Notes: generated by a model from the sequence alone, not told the origin. A stretch of DNA of 64,000 nucleotides from Defluviimonas sp. SAOS-178_SWC (GCF_039830135.1 NZ_CP156081.1:1784001-1848000); one strand, 5' to 3'. Shown: positions 9,373 through 19,581, counted from the stretch's first letter. A program made the numbers and translations.

Positions 9373-10557
9373 TCACAGCGGAATGTAATCGACCTCGGTC
9401 CCTTCCGGCCGCGCGTCATCGCCGACGGGACGCACCAGCAGCGCGTTCGCCTCGGAAAGGACAGAGAGGAGCGCGCTGTCCTGTCGGTCGAACGCCGTGA
9501 TCCGGGCGCCGCTCTCCGCGGCTTCGACCCGTGCCCGCATGTAATGGGCGCGCGGCCCGTTGGCGGCGACCGGCCGGGCCAGACGGGCGCGGTGGACCGG
9601 CGCGGGCGCGGGGGGCAGGCCCTGCAGCGCCCGCAGCATCGGACGCATGAAGATGTGCCCGCAAACGATCGACGATACGGGGTTTCCAGGAACGCCGAGC
9701 AGGATGGAACTGCCGAGCCGCCCGGCCATCAGCGGTTTGCCCGGACGCATCGCGATCTTGTAGAACGACCGCTCCATCCCCATCGCCTCGGTTACCGGCG
9801 CGACAAGGTCATGGTCGCCGACCGACGCGCCGCCGATCGTCACGACAAGATCGGCGCCCTCGGCGAGGCCGAGCGTGAACCGCAGGCTTTCGGCGTCGTC
9901 GCGCGCGATCGGCAGCATCCGCACCTCGGCCCCCTCCGCCTCGGCCAGGGCGCCAAGCGCGAAGCTGTTGGAGGCGATGATCTGGTCGGGCCCCGGCACT
10001 TCGCCCGGCATCACCAGCTCGTTCCCGGTGGCGAGGAGCGCCACGACGGGGCGCCGCGCGACGGTCACCTCGGCCACGTTCATCGCGGCGATAAGCGCGA
10101 GGTCGGACGGCGCCAGCCGCCGCGGGGCCGCGATCCGGTCGCCGGCGCTGAAATCCTGACCGGCCGCGCGGATATTCGTCGCCGCTTCCAGCTTGTCGCC
10201 AAGGGTGATCCGGTCACCCTCCCGGATCACGTCTTCCTGGAGGATCACACGCTCGGCACCCTTTGGCACGGGCGCGCCGGTGAAGATACGGACCGCTTGG
10301 TCGGGACCAACAGAACCGGAAAACCCTTTTCCGGCAGCAGCTTCCCCGATGATATTCAGGCAGGCACCTGGCTGGTGATCCGCCTCCCGGATCGCGTAGC
10401 CATCCATGGCGGAAGCCGCGAAGGGCGGCTGGTTCAACCGCGCCACGACCGGCGCCGCCAGAACCCGGCCCGCCGCGCGCCGCAGCGGTACCACTTCCGT
10501 TCCCACCGGTGCGCAGAGCGCGAAGAGCCGGCCGAGCGCCTCATCAACCGAAATCAT
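9373..10557 (-). CDS. moeA: Molybdopterin molybdenumtransferase MoeA
   Basis: 394-aa enzyme that inserts molybdate into adenylylated molybdopterin. It contains the MoeA N-terminal segment (PPFAASAMDGYAI), the MoCF-binding core (LLATGNELVMPGE, TIGGASVGDHD), AMRPGKPLMAGRL and GVPGNPVSSIV. It lies 12 bp downstream of moaC in the same direction, so the two molybdenum-cofactor genes are likely co-transcribed behind trpC. This trpC-moaC-moeA-lexA order recurs in Rhodobacteraceae. Confidence 0.95.
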   Translation of the reverse strand: MISVDEALGRLFALCAPVGTEVVPLRRAAGRVLAAPVVARLNQPPFAASAMDGYAIREADHQPGACLNIIGEAAAGKGFSGSVGPDQAVRIFTGAPVPKGAERVILQEDVIREGDRITLGDKLEAATNIRAAGQDFSAGDRIAAPRRLAPSDLALIAAMNVAEVTVARRPVVALLATGNELVMPGEVPGPDQIIASNSFALGALAEAEGAEVRMLPIARDDAESLRFTLGLAEGADLVVTIGGASVGDHDLVAPVTEAMGMERSFYKIAMRPGKPLMAGRLGSSILLGVPGNPVSSIVCGHIFMRPMLRALQGLPPAPAPVHRARLARPVAANGPRAHYMRARVEAAESGARITAFDRQDSALLSVLSEANALLVRPVGDDARPEGTEVDYIPL

Positions 10558-10569
10558 GCCGCGCCTCCG

Positions 10570-11046
10570 CTATTGCTCCGCCTCGTAACGGCCTGATTTT
10601 CCGCCGTCCTTCAGGACGACCCGCAAGCCCTCGATCCGCATCGACTTCTCGGCCGCCTTCAGCATGTCGTAGACCGTCAGCGCCGCGACCGACGCGGCCG
10701 TCAGCGCCTCCATCTCGACCCCGGTCTGGCCGGAGGTCTTGACCGTCGCCTCGATCCTCACGCCGGGAAGCGCCGGATCGGGCGTGAGGTCCAGCGCCAC
10801 CCTGGTGATCGGAAGGGGATGGCAGAGCGGGATCAGGTCCGAGGTGCGCTTCGCCGCCATGATCCCGGCCAGCCGGGCCACGCCCAGAACGTCGCCTTTC
10901 TTTGCCCGTCCCTCGGTGACCAATGCCAGCGTTTCTGCCCGCATCACCACCTGGGCCTCGGCCACGGCGATCCGGTCGGTCACCGCCTTGTCCGAGACAT
11001 CGACCATATGGGCATGACCATCCTTGTCGAAATGCGTCAGCGCCAT
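10570..11046 (-). CDS. moaC: Cyclic pyranopterin monophosphate synthase MoaC
   Basis: 158-aa enzyme that, with MoaA, makes cyclic pyranopterin monophosphate in molybdenum-cofactor synthesis. The motifs are [25 protein letters not shown] (substrate-binding His and Pro), [20 protein letters not shown] and [19 protein letters not shown]. The start at 11046 lies 2 bp after the trpC stop, with GGAGGT overlapping the trpC end, so translation is probably coupled. Confidence 0.97.
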   Translation of the reverse strand: MALTHFDKDGHAHMVDVSDKAVTDRIAVAEAQVVMRAETLALVTEGRAKKGDVLGVARLAGIMAAKRTSDLIPLCHPLPITRVALDLTPDPALPGVRIEATVKTSGQTGVEMEALTAASVAALTVYDMLKAAEKSMRIEGLRVVLKDGGKSGRYEAEQ

Positions 11047-11048
11047 GT

Positions 11049-11846
11049 TCAGACCTCCACCGGATTGGCGAGGATCGCCCGCGTCGCCGATGCCACATCG
11101 TTCTGCCGCATCAGGCTCTCGCCGATAAGAAACGACCGGGCGCCGCAAGCGGCCATGTCGGCAAGATCCTGCGGGGTGAAGAGCCCGCTTTCGCAGACCA
11201 CCATCCGGTCGGCCGGGATCCTCGGGGCAAGCGTCCGCGTCGTCTCAAGAGTAACCTCGAACGTCTTGAGATTACGATTGTTTATCCCGATCATCGGTGA
11301 TTTCAGTCGAAGCGCCCGGTCCAGCTCCGCGCCGTCATGGACCTCGAGAAGCGCGTCCATCCCCCAGCCGATCGCCGCGTCCTCAAGCTCCGCCGCCTGA
11401 GCGTCGGAGACCGAAGCGAGAATGATCAGGATGCAATCGGCCCCCCAGGCCCGCGCCTCGGCGACCTGGTAGGTGTCGTACATGAAATCCTTGCGGAGCG
11501 CCGGCAGGGAGACGGCCGCGCGGGCGGCTGTGAGGAATTCGGGGGCGCCCTGGAAAGAGGGCGCGTCGGTCAGGACCGAGAGGCAGGTGGCTCCGCCCGC
11601 CTCGTAGGCGCGCGCGAGCGCCGGCGGGTCGAAATCGGCGCGGATGAGGCCCTTTGACGGGCTCGCCTTCTTGATCTCGGCGATGAGGCCGTAGCCGGTC
11701 GCCGATGCCCGCCGCAACGCCGAGGCAAAGCCGCGCGGGGCGCTTGCCGCCCGCGCCGCGGCTTCCAGATCGGCCAGCGGCCGCGCCGCTTTCGCGGCCT
11801 TCACTTCCTCAAGCTTGTAGGCCTTGATCTTGTCGAGAATATCCAT
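11049..11846 (-). CDS. trpC: Indole-3-glycerol-phosphate synthase
   Basis: 265-aa TIM-barrel enzyme of tryptophan synthesis that converts CdRP to indole-3-glycerol phosphate. Catalytic segments seen are [57 protein letters not shown] and [13 protein letters not shown]. It is a single-function TrpC, not fused to TrpF. It is separated from trpD by ung, and a copy of the dispersed repeat lies in the 104-bp gap upstream. Confidence 0.97.
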   Translation of the reverse strand: MDILDKIKAYKLEEVKAAKAARPLADLEAAARAASAPRGFASALRRASATGYGLIAEIKKASPSKGLIRADFDPPALARAYEAGGATCLSVLTDAPSFQGAPEFLTAARAAVSLPALRKDFMYDTYQVAEARAWGADCILIILASVSDAQAAELEDAAIGWGMDALLEVHDGAELDRALRLKSPMIGINNRNLKTFEVTLETTRTLAPRIPADRMVVCESGLFTPQDLADMAACGARSFLIGESLMRQNDVASATRAILANPVEV

Positions 11847-11889
11847 GGCCCTTCCTTACCTCCGCGTCCCGCCGGCGAAAAGCCCTTCC

Positions 11890-11930
11890 GCCTTCTTCTG
11901 TTCTCAAATACTCCCCGGGGGTGTGGGGGT
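11890..11930 (-). repeat. Dispersed intergenic repeat, copy 2
   Basis: On the minus strand it reads CCCCCGGGGAGTATTTGAGA, then ACAGAAGAAGG. It lies between ung and trpC. The end nearest trpC resembles copy 4 at 35121-35152 (GAACAGAAGAAG in both). Confidence 0.6.
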
Positions 11931-11950
11931 GGGAAACCCCCGCTTCCGCG

Positions 11951-12589
11951 CTATCCGCCCCAGTCGACCGTTGGCGCCTGCTGTGCCGCGAGCCAGGCAT
12001 TGATCCGGCTGAACGGACGCGAGCCGAAGAAGCCGCGCCGGGCCGAAAGCGGCGAGGGATGCGCCGTCTCGATGACGAGATGATCGCCCGGCCGGACATG
12101 GGGGCGAAGCTTCTGCGCGTGCCCGCCCCAGAGAAGGAAGGCCGTCGGCCGGGTGGAGACCTCGGCCAACACCTCCTCGGCCAGACGCTGCCAGCCGAGC
12201 CGGGCATGACCGCCCGCCGCCCCGGCGGGCACCGACAGGCTGGTGTTGAGCAGAAGAACCCCCTGCCGCGCCCAGCCGCGCAGGTCGCCGTTTGGCCTGC
12301 GGATGTCAAGATCGGCATGCAACTCCTTGTAGATATTCGACAAGGAGCGGGGCAGCGGCGTGACCTCCGGCGCCACTGAAAAGGCGAGCCCGTGGGCATG
12401 TCCGGGCGTCGGATAAGGGTCCTGACCGAGGATCACCACCCGCACCGCCTCCGGCGGCGTCAGGTCGAGCGCGGCGAACCGCTGGGCTTCGGGGGGCAAG
12501 ACGGGACGAGGGTCGTCCGCCAGCGCCGCCTCGATCCGGGGCAGGTCGCGGGTGAAGAAGGGCAGATGCGCCCAGGCCTTGGGGATCAT
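11951..12589 (-). CDS. ung: Uracil-DNA glycosylase, family 1
   Basis: 212-aa base-excision repair enzyme that removes uracil from DNA. Motif A is [17 protein letters not shown] with the catalytic Asp, [12 protein letters not shown] is the conserved Asn segment, and [13 protein letters not shown] is motif B with the catalytic His. The ATG overlaps the trpD stop by 4 bp (ATGA), so ung is translationally coupled to trpD. Its position between trpD and trpC is unusual for a trpGDC operon. Confidence 0.96.
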   Translation of the reverse strand: MIPKAWAHLPFFTRDLPRIEAALADDPRPVLPPEAQRFAALDLTPPEAVRVVILGQDPYPTPGHAHGLAFSVAPEVTPLPRSLSNIYKELHADLDIRRPNGDLRGWARQGVLLLNTSLSVPAGAAGGHARLGWQRLAEEVLAEVSTRPTAFLLWGGHAQKLRPHVRPGDHLVIETAHPSPLSARRGFFGSRPFSRINAWLAAQQAPTVDWGG

Positions 12590-13602
12590 GCCCTTTGCGT
12601 CGCCCGTGCCAGGGCGTCGATCTTCGCCTTCGCCGCGCCGCTGTCGATGCTTTCCGCCGCGCGCGCAACGCCATCGCGCAGATCGCTTGCCTTGCCGGCA
12701 ACGACAAGGGCCGCCGCCGCATTGAACAGGACCGCATCGCGATAGGCGCCCAGTTCGCCATCGAGGAGCCTGCGGAAGGCCGCCCCGTTTTCTTCCGGGC
12801 TGCCGCCGAGGATCGCCTCGAACGGATGAACCGGCAGGCCGACCTCTTCGGGGTGCAGCTCGAATTCGTGGACCTTCCCGTCTTCGAGCGCCGCGACCGA
12901 GGTCGGGCCGGCGATCGAGATCTCGTCGGTCCCGTCTGCGCCATGCACGAGCCAGGCACGCTCGGACCCCAGCGCCGCGAGGGTCTCGGCCATCGGCCGG
13001 ATCCACTGGCTGGAGAACGCGCCGGTCAGTTGGCGTTTCACCCCGGCGGGATTGGTCAGCGGCCCGAGAAGGTTGAAGACGGTGCGGGTGCCAAGTTCCG
13101 CCCGGGTCGGCATGACGTGGCGGATCGCCGGATGGTGCATGGGCGCCATCATGAAGGCGATCCCGCAGCTTTCAAGCGCTTTTTCAACGGCTTCCGCGCT
13201 GATCATCACGTTGATGCCGAGCTGGGTCAGCGCGTCCGCCGCACCCGATTTGGAACTGAGATTGCGGTTGCCGTGCTTGGCCACCACGACGCCTGCGCCC
13301 GCGACGACGAAGGCCGTGGCGGTCGAGATGTTCAGCGTCCCCTTGCCGTCGCCGCCGGTGCCGACGATGTCCATCGCGCCCTCGGGCGCCCGCACGGCAT
13401 GGCATTTCGACCGCATCACCCGCGCCGCGGCCGCGATCTCCTCGACCGTCTCGCCCCGCGTCCTGAGTGCCATCAGGAGGCCGCCCATCTGGCTTGGGGT
13501 CGCGGCACCTTCGAAGAGGGCGGCAAAGGCGCGCTCGGCCTCGTCCCGCGTGAGCGGCCGGTCGGCGGCAAGGCCGATCAGCGGGCGGATATCGCCGCTC
13601 AT
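12586..13602 (-). CDS. trpD: Anthranilate phosphoribosyltransferase
   Basis: 338-aa enzyme that transfers phosphoribosyl from PRPP to anthranilate. The signatures are [20 protein letters not shown] (PRPP loop), [17 protein letters not shown] and [15 protein letters not shown]. The start at 13602 aligns with the family N-terminus and overlaps the trpG stop by 4 bp (ATGA). Its own stop overlaps ung in the same way. Confidence 0.97.
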   Translation of the reverse strand: MSGDIRPLIGLAADRPLTRDEAERAFAALFEGAATPSQMGGLLMALRTRGETVEEIAAAARVMRSKCHAVRAPEGAMDIVGTGGDGKGTLNISTATAFVVAGAGVVVAKHGNRNLSSKSGAADALTQLGINVMISAEAVEKALESCGIAFMMAPMHHPAIRHVMPTRAELGTRTVFNLLGPLTNPAGVKRQLTGAFSSQWIRPMAETLAALGSERAWLVHGADGTDEISIAGPTSVAALEDGKVHEFELHPEEVGLPVHPFEAILGGSPEENGAAFRRLLDGELGAYRDAVLFNAAAALVVAGKASDLRDGVARAAESIDSGAAKAKIDALARATQRA

Positions 13603-14192
13603 GCCGGCACCTTCAAGGGCACGTTGGCACCTTCGAGGAAGGTCCGGAGCATCTGGTGCCCGTGTTCGGAGGCGATCGATTCGGGGTGGAACTGCACCCC
13701 CTCGATCGGCATTTCGCGGTGGCGCAGCCCCATGATCGTCCCGTCCTCCAGCCAGGCGGTAACTTCGAGGCAATCGGGCAATGTGGCGCGGTCGACGACC
13801 AGCGAGTGGTAGCGCGTCGCGAGGAACGGCGAGGGCAGGCCGGCGAACACGCCCTTGCCCGAATGGTGCATGACGCCCATCTTGCCGTGCACGATCTCAT
13901 GGCAGCGCACCACCTTGCCGCCGAAAGCCTGACCGATGGTCTGATGGCCAAGGCACACGCCCAGAAGCGGTGTCTTCGTCTCGGCCGCCGCCGCCGTCAG
14001 AGCGAGGCAGATTCCCGCCTGATCCGGGTCGCAGGGGCCCGGCGACAGCACGATGGCCGATGGATTCAGCGCCATCGCCTCCTGCACGTTCAGCGCGTCG
14101 TTGCGGTGGACGACGACATCCGCCCCCAACTCACCCAGGTAGTGGACGAGATTGTAGGTGAAACTGTCGTAATTATCGATCAGAAGCAGCAT
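13599..14192 (-). CDS. trpG: Anthranilate synthase glutaminase component
   Basis: 197-aa class I glutamine amidotransferase that supplies ammonia to TrpE. Motifs: [40 protein letters not shown] with nucleophile Cys, and VQFHPESI with catalytic His and Glu. It is the first gene of the minus-strand trpG-trpD-ung-trpC-moaC-moeA block, and is separated from trpE by a plus-strand gene. In some species the same subunit also serves p-aminobenzoate synthesis. Confidence 0.97.
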   Translation of the reverse strand: MLLLIDNYDSFTYNLVHYLGELGADVVVHRNDALNVQEAMALNPSAIVLSPGPCDPDQAGICLALTAAAAETKTPLLGVCLGHQTIGQAFGGKVVRCHEIVHGKMGVMHHSGKGVFAGLPSPFLATRYHSLVVDRATLPDCLEVTAWLEDGTIMGLRHREMPIEGVQFHPESIASEHGHQMLRTFLEGANVPLKVPA

Positions 14193-14327
14193 GGCCTTGC
14201 CTTCATTCCTGACGGATGCAATCGGGGGGTGATCGCGCCCGCGTGACGGGCTATACATGGTCAGAGCCACGCGGCCGGGTCAAGGCAAGAAGCGGGCCAA
14301 TGAGGTTGACAGGCGTCGGAGGCGGAC

Positions 14328-16190
14328 GTGGGCAGAGGCTATTTCTTCGGTTTGCTGATCGGGGCGCTCGCCTCGGTTTTGGGCTTTGCGGGGGCGTCGC
14401 TGATGCTCCCGCCGACAGCCGCGCCGGTCGCGGGGTCGGGCACGGCGGAGGTCGCATCAGGAGGCGAAACCGTGTCGCCTGAAAAGGCGGCGGAGGAGCC
14501 GGAACCCACCGAGGCCGTCGCGGACAAGCCCGCATCGGAAGCCGTCGCATCGGTCACGCCCGAGGCCGTGACCGAGCCGGAGCCTCAACCTGAACCCTCT
14601 CCGGCGGCGGAACCCGCAGTCGCCGCCCCGGCACCGGTGTCAGCCCCGGCAGAGGGGACCGAGGCAAGCCTGGAGGCCGACACCGCATCGACCGGCGCCG
14701 AGGCGACGGCATCCGTTCCGGAGACGCCCGAAGTCGAAGTGCCTGCCGGATCGGAATTCGCCCGCCCCAAACCGGAAGAAGACCCGGTCCTTCCCGCGCC
14801 CGAACCCGCTCCGGCCATTACCGAAACGCCGGATGTCGCCCGGCCCGAGGCCGAAGCCGCGCCGCACCTGGCAGAGGTCAATCCGGCCGCGATGCCCGAG
14901 GGCCAGTCCGAGGCGCCGTCCGCACCCGCGGCACCGGATACCGCCACGGCGCAGGCCGTCGCCGACGTTCCGGCCGCCGAAACGACTGTGCCCGTGCCGC
15001 CGCCGGGAGAGGCCACGGCGCCGGTTCTCGCGACCGAGGCGCCGGCCGACTCGACGTCCGAGATTGTCACCGCGGAAGCCCGGCAGGTTCCGGAACAACC
15101 CGCCGCGCCGTCAGAGGCTGCCGTCCCTGCGGAACCTGTGAATGAACCCGCTGCGGAGCCCGCCCCGCCGGTTGCCGAAGCCGCTCCCGCGCCCGCTGCC
15201 CCCGAGGCCGCGCCCGAGCCGGCGCCGGTTTCGCCCACCCCGGCGGCCGAATCGTCCACCGCCGAGCCGTCCGAAGACCTGCCACCGGCGGATACGGGGC
15301 CGACGATCATCGACATCGCACCGCGCGCGCCGATCGGCGCGGCGAATGCGCCGCAGCCAGGGTTCAAGCAGTCCGTGCCGGGGGTGAAGGTGAACCGCCT
15401 TCCGTCCATCGGAGCCGAGCCTGCCGCCGATGTGCCCGGCGCCGAGCCCGAAACCTTCGCGCCCGCACCCGCGCCGGAGATCGTGCTCGACAAGCCGCAA
15501 TTGCCGCTCGCGGAAACGGCCGTCGCGCGCTTCGCGGCGCGGTTCGACAATTCAGAAGCGAAGCCGCTCATCGCGGTCATCATGCTGGACATCGGCGAGG
15601 AGAATGGTGGCGTCGCACCCGACGCGCTTGCGGCCATCGACGGCCCCGTCACCATCGCCATCGACCCAGAGCGCCCGGACGCGGCCGCGCGTGCGGCGGT
15701 CTACCGGCTCGGGGGCCATGAAGTGGCGATCCTTGCGCCCGATCTGCCGGAAGGCGCCACGGCGAGCGATCTGGAGGTGAGCTATCAGAGCTATGTGCAG
15801 GTGCTGCCCGAATCCGTGGCCTTCATCGGCGCTCCAGGGGCGGCTTTCCAGAGCGACCGTCGCGTCGCGCAGCACCTCGTGGCGCTTCTGGCGACCGAAG
15901 GGCGCGGGCTCGTGAGCTATGCGCGTGGCCTCAACCCCGCACGCCAGGCGGCGGCGGGCGAGGGGCTGCCCCATGCCGATATCTACCGCGACCTCGATGC
16001 AGGGGGCGAAAGCGCCACGACGATTGCCCGCTACCTCGACCGGGCGGCGTTCGAGGCCGCGCGTCAGGGCGAGGTCGTCGTCGCCGGCACCTCGGCGCCC
16101 GAAACCGTCGGGGCGATCGAGGACTGGATCGCGGCAGGCGCCAAGGGCACGGTGGTGGGGCCGGTCTCGGCGGTCATGCTGGGTGATTGA
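14328..16190 (+). CDS. Divergent polysaccharide deacetylase (DUF610/YibQ-like) with long Pro/Ala/Glu-rich linker
   Basis: 620-aa protein in three parts. There is an N-terminal membrane anchor (~6-28, FFGLLIGALASVLGFAGASL), then a low-complexity linker rich in Ala, Pro and Glu over ~30-390, then a C-terminal divergent polysaccharide deacetylase domain (~400-620: LIAVIMLDIGEENGGV, GPVTIAIDPERP, GHEVAILAPDLPEG, FIGAPGAAF). The GTG start follows GGAGGCGG. The anchor plus linker suggests a periplasmic catalytic domain held away from the inner membrane, probably for envelope glycan work. The substrate is unknown. It is flanked by trpG (divergent) and trpE (convergent). Confidence 0.8.
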   Translation: MGRGYFFGLLIGALASVLGFAGASLMLPPTAAPVAGSGTAEVASGGETVSPEKAAEEPEPTEAVADKPASEAVASVTPEAVTEPEPQPEPSPAAEPAVAAPAPVSAPAEGTEASLEADTASTGAEATASVPETPEVEVPAGSEFARPKPEEDPVLPAPEPAPAITETPDVARPEAEAAPHLAEVNPAAMPEGQSEAPSAPAAPDTATAQAVADVPAAETTVPVPPPGEATAPVLATEAPADSTSEIVTAEARQVPEQPAAPSEAAVPAEPVNEPAAEPAPPVAEAAPAPAAPEAAPEPAPVSPTPAAESSTAEPSEDLPPADTGPTIIDIAPRAPIGAANAPQPGFKQSVPGVKVNRLPSIGAEPAADVPGAEPETFAPAPAPEIVLDKPQLPLAETAVARFAARFDNSEAKPLIAVIMLDIGEENGGVAPDALAAIDGPVTIAIDPERPDAAARAAVYRLGGHEVAILAPDLPEGATASDLEVSYQSYVQVLPESVAFIGAPGAAFQSDRRVAQHLVALLATEGRGLVSYARGLNPARQAAAGEGLPHADIYRDLDAGGESATTIARYLDRAAFEAARQGEVVVAGTSAPETVGAIEDWIAAGAKGTVVGPVSAVMLGD

Positions 16191-16208
16191 GCGGGGCCGG
16201 GGTCGCGT

Positions 16209-17720
16209 TCAGGAATTACCGCGCTGGACGAAGAGGCCGGCATCCTCGGCCGCAGCCTTGAGGGCCTTGGACTTGTTCACGGTCTCCTGGAACTCCGCCT
16301 CGGGGTCGCTGTCATAGACGACGCCGCCGCCGGCCTGGATATAGAGCTTGCCGTCCTTCACGACGGCGGTGCGGAGCGCGATGCACATGTCCATCTCGCC
16401 GTTCGCCGCGAAATAGCCGACGCCGCCGCCATAGATGCCGCGCTTTTCCGGCTCCAGCTCGTCGATGATCTCCATCGCCCGGACCTTCGGCGCGCCCGAG
16501 ACGGTGCCGGCGGGCAGGCCCGCGAGCAGGGCGGAGAGGGCATCCTCGTCGTCGCGGATCTCGCCCACGACGTTCGAGACGATGTGCATGACGTGGCTGT
16601 AGCGCTCGATGATGAACTTCTCGGTCGGGTGCACGGTGCCGATCTTCGCCACGCGGCCGACATCGTTGCGGCCGAGGTCCAAGAGCATGAGGTGCTCGGC
16701 CAGTTCCTTCTGGTCGGCCAGAAGGTCGGCTTCATGGGCGCGATCCTCCTCCGGCGTCGCCCCGCGCGGGCGGGTGCCGGCGATCGGGCGCACCGTCACC
16801 TCGCCGCCGCGCAGCCGCACGAGGATCTCGGGCGAGGCGCCGACGATGTGGAACGATCCGAAGTTGAAGAAGGTCAGGAAGGGCGAGGGGTTGGTGCGCC
16901 TGAGACTCCGGTAAAGCGCGAAGGGCGGCAGGGTGAAATCGGCGGTCCAGCGCTGCGACGGCACGACCTGGAAGATGTCCCCGGCGCGGATATACTCCTT
17001 GGCTTTTTCGACGGCGGCTTTGTAGCCCTCCGGCGTGAAATTGGACTTGAGCGGCCCGACCGCGGCGACGTCGCCGAGCGACCGCGCCTCGCCCGCCGGC
17101 GCGCGTTCGAGATCGCGCACCGCGTCCATCACCCGTTCGGCCGCCTGCGCGTATGCTGCCCGCGCCGAAAGGCCGGAGCCGATCCAGGCCGGCGAACAGA
17201 CCGTCACCTCGCCCTTCACGCCGTCGAGGACCGCGACGATCGTCGGCCGCATCAGCATCGCGTCGGGCGCCCCGATCGGGTCAGGCTTGACGTTCGGCAG
17301 ATGCTCCACCAGCCGGATCATGTCATAGCCGAGATACCCGAAGAGACCGGCGGCGATGGCCGGAAGCCCCTCGGGCATCTCGATCCGGCTTTCGGCGATC
17401 AACGCCCGAAGTGTCTTGAGCGGATGGCCGTCGAGTGCCTCGAAGGCTTCGGAATCGTAGCGCGCCTGCCGGTTGATGCGGCTCGTCGTGCCGTGACAAT
17501 CCCAGATCACGTCGGGCTTGAGGCCGACCACCGAGTAGCGCCCCCGTACCTCGCCGCCGGTTACCGATTCGAGCATGAAGCTCATCGCCTGCGCGTCGGC
17601 GAGCTTCAGCATCAGCGATACCGGCGTGTCGAGATCGGCGGCGAGCCTTGCGTAGACGAGCTGATTCTCGCCACGCGCCCAGCCGGCCTCGAAATCCTCG
17701 AAGGTGGGGATCAGTGCCAC
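16209..17720 (-). CDS. trpE: Anthranilate synthase component I
   Basis: 503-aa chorismate-utilising enzyme, the first step of tryptophan synthesis. The N-terminal LMLKLADAQAMSFMLESVTGGE segment carries the tryptophan-feedback region. The catalytic part shows FQVVPSQRW, FNFGSFHIVGASPEILVR, PIAGTRPRGATPEEDR, LLDLGRNDVGRV and GTVSGAPKVRAMEIIDELEP. The GTG start at 17720 lies 7 bp after the stop of the SurA/PpiD-like gene, so trpE is probably transcribed from further upstream. No trp leader peptide is seen near it. Confidence 0.96.
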   Translation of the reverse strand: MALIPTFEDFEAGWARGENQLVYARLAADLDTPVSLMLKLADAQAMSFMLESVTGGEVRGRYSVVGLKPDVIWDCHGTTSRINRQARYDSEAFEALDGHPLKTLRALIAESRIEMPEGLPAIAAGLFGYLGYDMIRLVEHLPNVKPDPIGAPDAMLMRPTIVAVLDGVKGEVTVCSPAWIGSGLSARAAYAQAAERVMDAVRDLERAPAGEARSLGDVAAVGPLKSNFTPEGYKAAVEKAKEYIRAGDIFQVVPSQRWTADFTLPPFALYRSLRRTNPSPFLTFFNFGSFHIVGASPEILVRLRGGEVTVRPIAGTRPRGATPEEDRAHEADLLADQKELAEHLMLLDLGRNDVGRVAKIGTVHPTEKFIIERYSHVMHIVSNVVGEIRDDEDALSALLAGLPAGTVSGAPKVRAMEIIDELEPEKRGIYGGGVGYFAANGEMDMCIALRTAVVKDGKLYIQAGGGVVYDSDPEAEFQETVNKSKALKAAAEDAGLFVQRGNS

Positions 17721-17727
17721 GGTGCCC

Positions 17728-19581
17728 TCAGTTCATCTGTGCGTGGACGGCGTTGATCGCGGCCGCGTCAAGGCGGATGCCCGCCTCGCCCTCGATCGCC
17801 TGGGTGAAAAGCTGGAACATGTCCTGCGCCAGCGACTGGCCGAACTGCGCCTCCAGCGCCTCGCGGGTCCGCACCACCTCGTCGCTCGTCGGATCTGCCG
17901 CATGGACCGCGTTGACCGCGACGAGAAGCACGCGGCCCGAGTCGTCGACCACGGCGGAGCCGCCGTCGTCCAGCGCGAAAGCCTTTTCGCCCACGGCGGT
18001 CGGAGTGTCGGCGATGAAGCCACCCCGCGCGAAGCCGTCAAAGCGGGTGGTCACGAGGCCGGTGCCTTCCAGCGTCGCGCCGCCGGCAAGCTTTGCCTGA
18101 ACCTCTTCGGCGTGCTTCAGGAGACGGTCATGCGTTTCCTTCACTTTCCAGGCCGCCGCTGCCTGATCGCGAACCTCGTCAAGCGGGCGCAGGGCCGGCG
18201 GGTCGATCCCGTCGAGGCGAAGCGCGAAGACGCCACCGTCGTCAAGCGGCGTCAGGGTCGGGAAATCGTCGGTCGTTGCGGCAGCCGCGGCATCCCGGAA
18301 GGCCGTGTAGGCGGCAATGCCGTCTTCGGTTCCGGTGCTGAACGCGATCTCGCCCAACTCCATCCCGGTTTCCTTCGCGACCTCTTCGAGCGTCGCCCCG
18401 CTGGCCAGAAGATCCTCGATCCCGTCGCTCTTGTCCGCCACCATGCGCCGCGCCTTGTCGGTCGCGGCTTCGGCGGACAGATCGTCGCGCGCCTCGTCGA
18501 AGGTCACTTCCTGAGCGTCCAGAATACCGTTCATCGCGTAGAGTGCCGGTCCGAGATCGGACTGGATCGGCCCCGCGACGCCCGGCGCGTCGAGCGCGAA
18601 GACGGCATCGCCCGCCGCCCCGAGCGCGTCCTTCGACATCTCGCCGAGGTCGATATCGGTCAGCGACAGGCCGCGTTCGGCGGCAAGCTCCTCGAACGTT
18701 GCCTCGCCGGCATCGAAGCGCGCCTTCGCGGCCTCGGCGCTGGCCGCGTCGGGATAGACCAGCCGTTCGACCAGGCGCCGTTCGGGGGTCACGAATTCGT
18801 TGATCCGGTCGGCATAGGCGGCCCGGAGCGTCGCATCGTCGAGTTGCACATCGCCCGCCAGCATGTCCGGAGAGAGCCAGACATAGGTGATCCGCCGGGT
18901 TTCGGGGCGGGTGAAATCGTCCGGATGCGCATCGTAATAGGCTTTTATCGCCGGCTCGTCCGGGGCGGCGACCGGCTCCGGCAGGTCGGAGGCGATCAGT
19001 TCGGCGACGGTGAAGTCACGCGTTTCGCTCGCCCAGGCGGCGATCCGTGCAACATAGGTCTCGGGAGCGGCGGTGCCGCCGAGGATCGCGCCTTGAAGGA
19101 CGGTCCGGGCCGCCTCGTCCCGAAGCTTGGATTCGAATTCGCCCTCGCTCAGGCCTTCCTGCTTGAGGGTCAGCGCATAGGTGTCGCGGTCGAACTTGCC
19201 GTCGAGGCCCTGGAAGGCCGGCACCGCGACAAGTTGCTTGCGCACCTCGGCATCGCCGACCGACAGGCCGATGCGGCCCGCTTCGTTGTCGAGGGCGGCG
19301 GAGGCGATGACGCGTGCCTGCACCGTCCGGTCGATGCCGAGGGCCTGCGCCTGAGAGAAGCTGAGGGGCGTGCCGATCTGGGCGGCGACGGCGGAGATTT
19401 CGCGCTGCAATGTCCGCGCGTAGTCGCGCAGGTCGATATCGCGGTCGCCGACGGTGCCGAGCGAACGGACCGAGCCGCCGAAGTTCCGCGCCCCGAAACC
19501 GCCGAGGCCGAGGATCAGCATCGCCATAAGGATCCAGACGATGGTGTTTCCGCGCTTCTTGCTGCGCAGCGGGTTCGACAT
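17728..19581 (-). CDS. SurA/PpiD-like peptidyl-prolyl isomerase, membrane-anchored periplasmic chaperone
   Basis: 617-aa protein. The N-terminal cytoplasmic tail (SKKRGNT) precedes one membrane helix (~14-32), then a SurA-N-like helical domain (~45-200). A PpiC-type parvulin region follows (~240-390: ATFEELAAERGLSLTDIDLGEM, VAGPIQSDLGPALYAMNGI), then a second helical part. This architecture is that of PpiD, which helps outer-membrane and exported proteins fold as they leave the Sec channel. The parvulin core is degenerate, so isomerase activity is uncertain. It is followed at 7 bp by trpE. Confidence 0.85.
   Translation of the reverse strand: MSNPLRSKKRGNTIVWILMAMLILGLGGFGARNFGGSVRSLGTVGDRDIDLRDYARTLQREISAVAAQIGTPLSFSQAQALGIDRTVQARVIASAALDNEAGRIGLSVGDAEVRKQLVAVPAFQGLDGKFDRDTYALTLKQEGLSEGEFESKLRDEAARTVLQGAILGGTAAPETYVARIAAWASETRDFTVAELIASDLPEPVAAPDEPAIKAYYDAHPDDFTRPETRRITYVWLSPDMLAGDVQLDDATLRAAYADRINEFVTPERRLVERLVYPDAASAEAAKARFDAGEATFEELAAERGLSLTDIDLGEMSKDALGAAGDAVFALDAPGVAGPIQSDLGPALYAMNGILDAQEVTFDEARDDLSAEAATDKARRMVADKSDGIEDLLASGATLEEVAKETGMELGEIAFSTGTEDGIAAYTAFRDAAAAATTDDFPTLTPLDDGGVFALRLDGIDPPALRPLDEVRDQAAAAWKVKETHDRLLKHAEEVQAKLAGGATLEGTGLVTTRFDGFARGGFIADTPTAVGEKAFALDDGGSAVVDDSGRVLLVAVNAVHAADPTSDEVVRTREALEAQFGQSLAQDMFQLFTQAIEGEAGIRLDAAAINAVHAQMN

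Noticed and set aside
14193..14327. Trp leader peptide or attenuator upstream of trpG
   Set aside because: No short ORF with clustered Trp codons and no terminator-like stem with a T-run were found; the TTGACC and TATA-like hexamers there are spaced ~20 bp or more.
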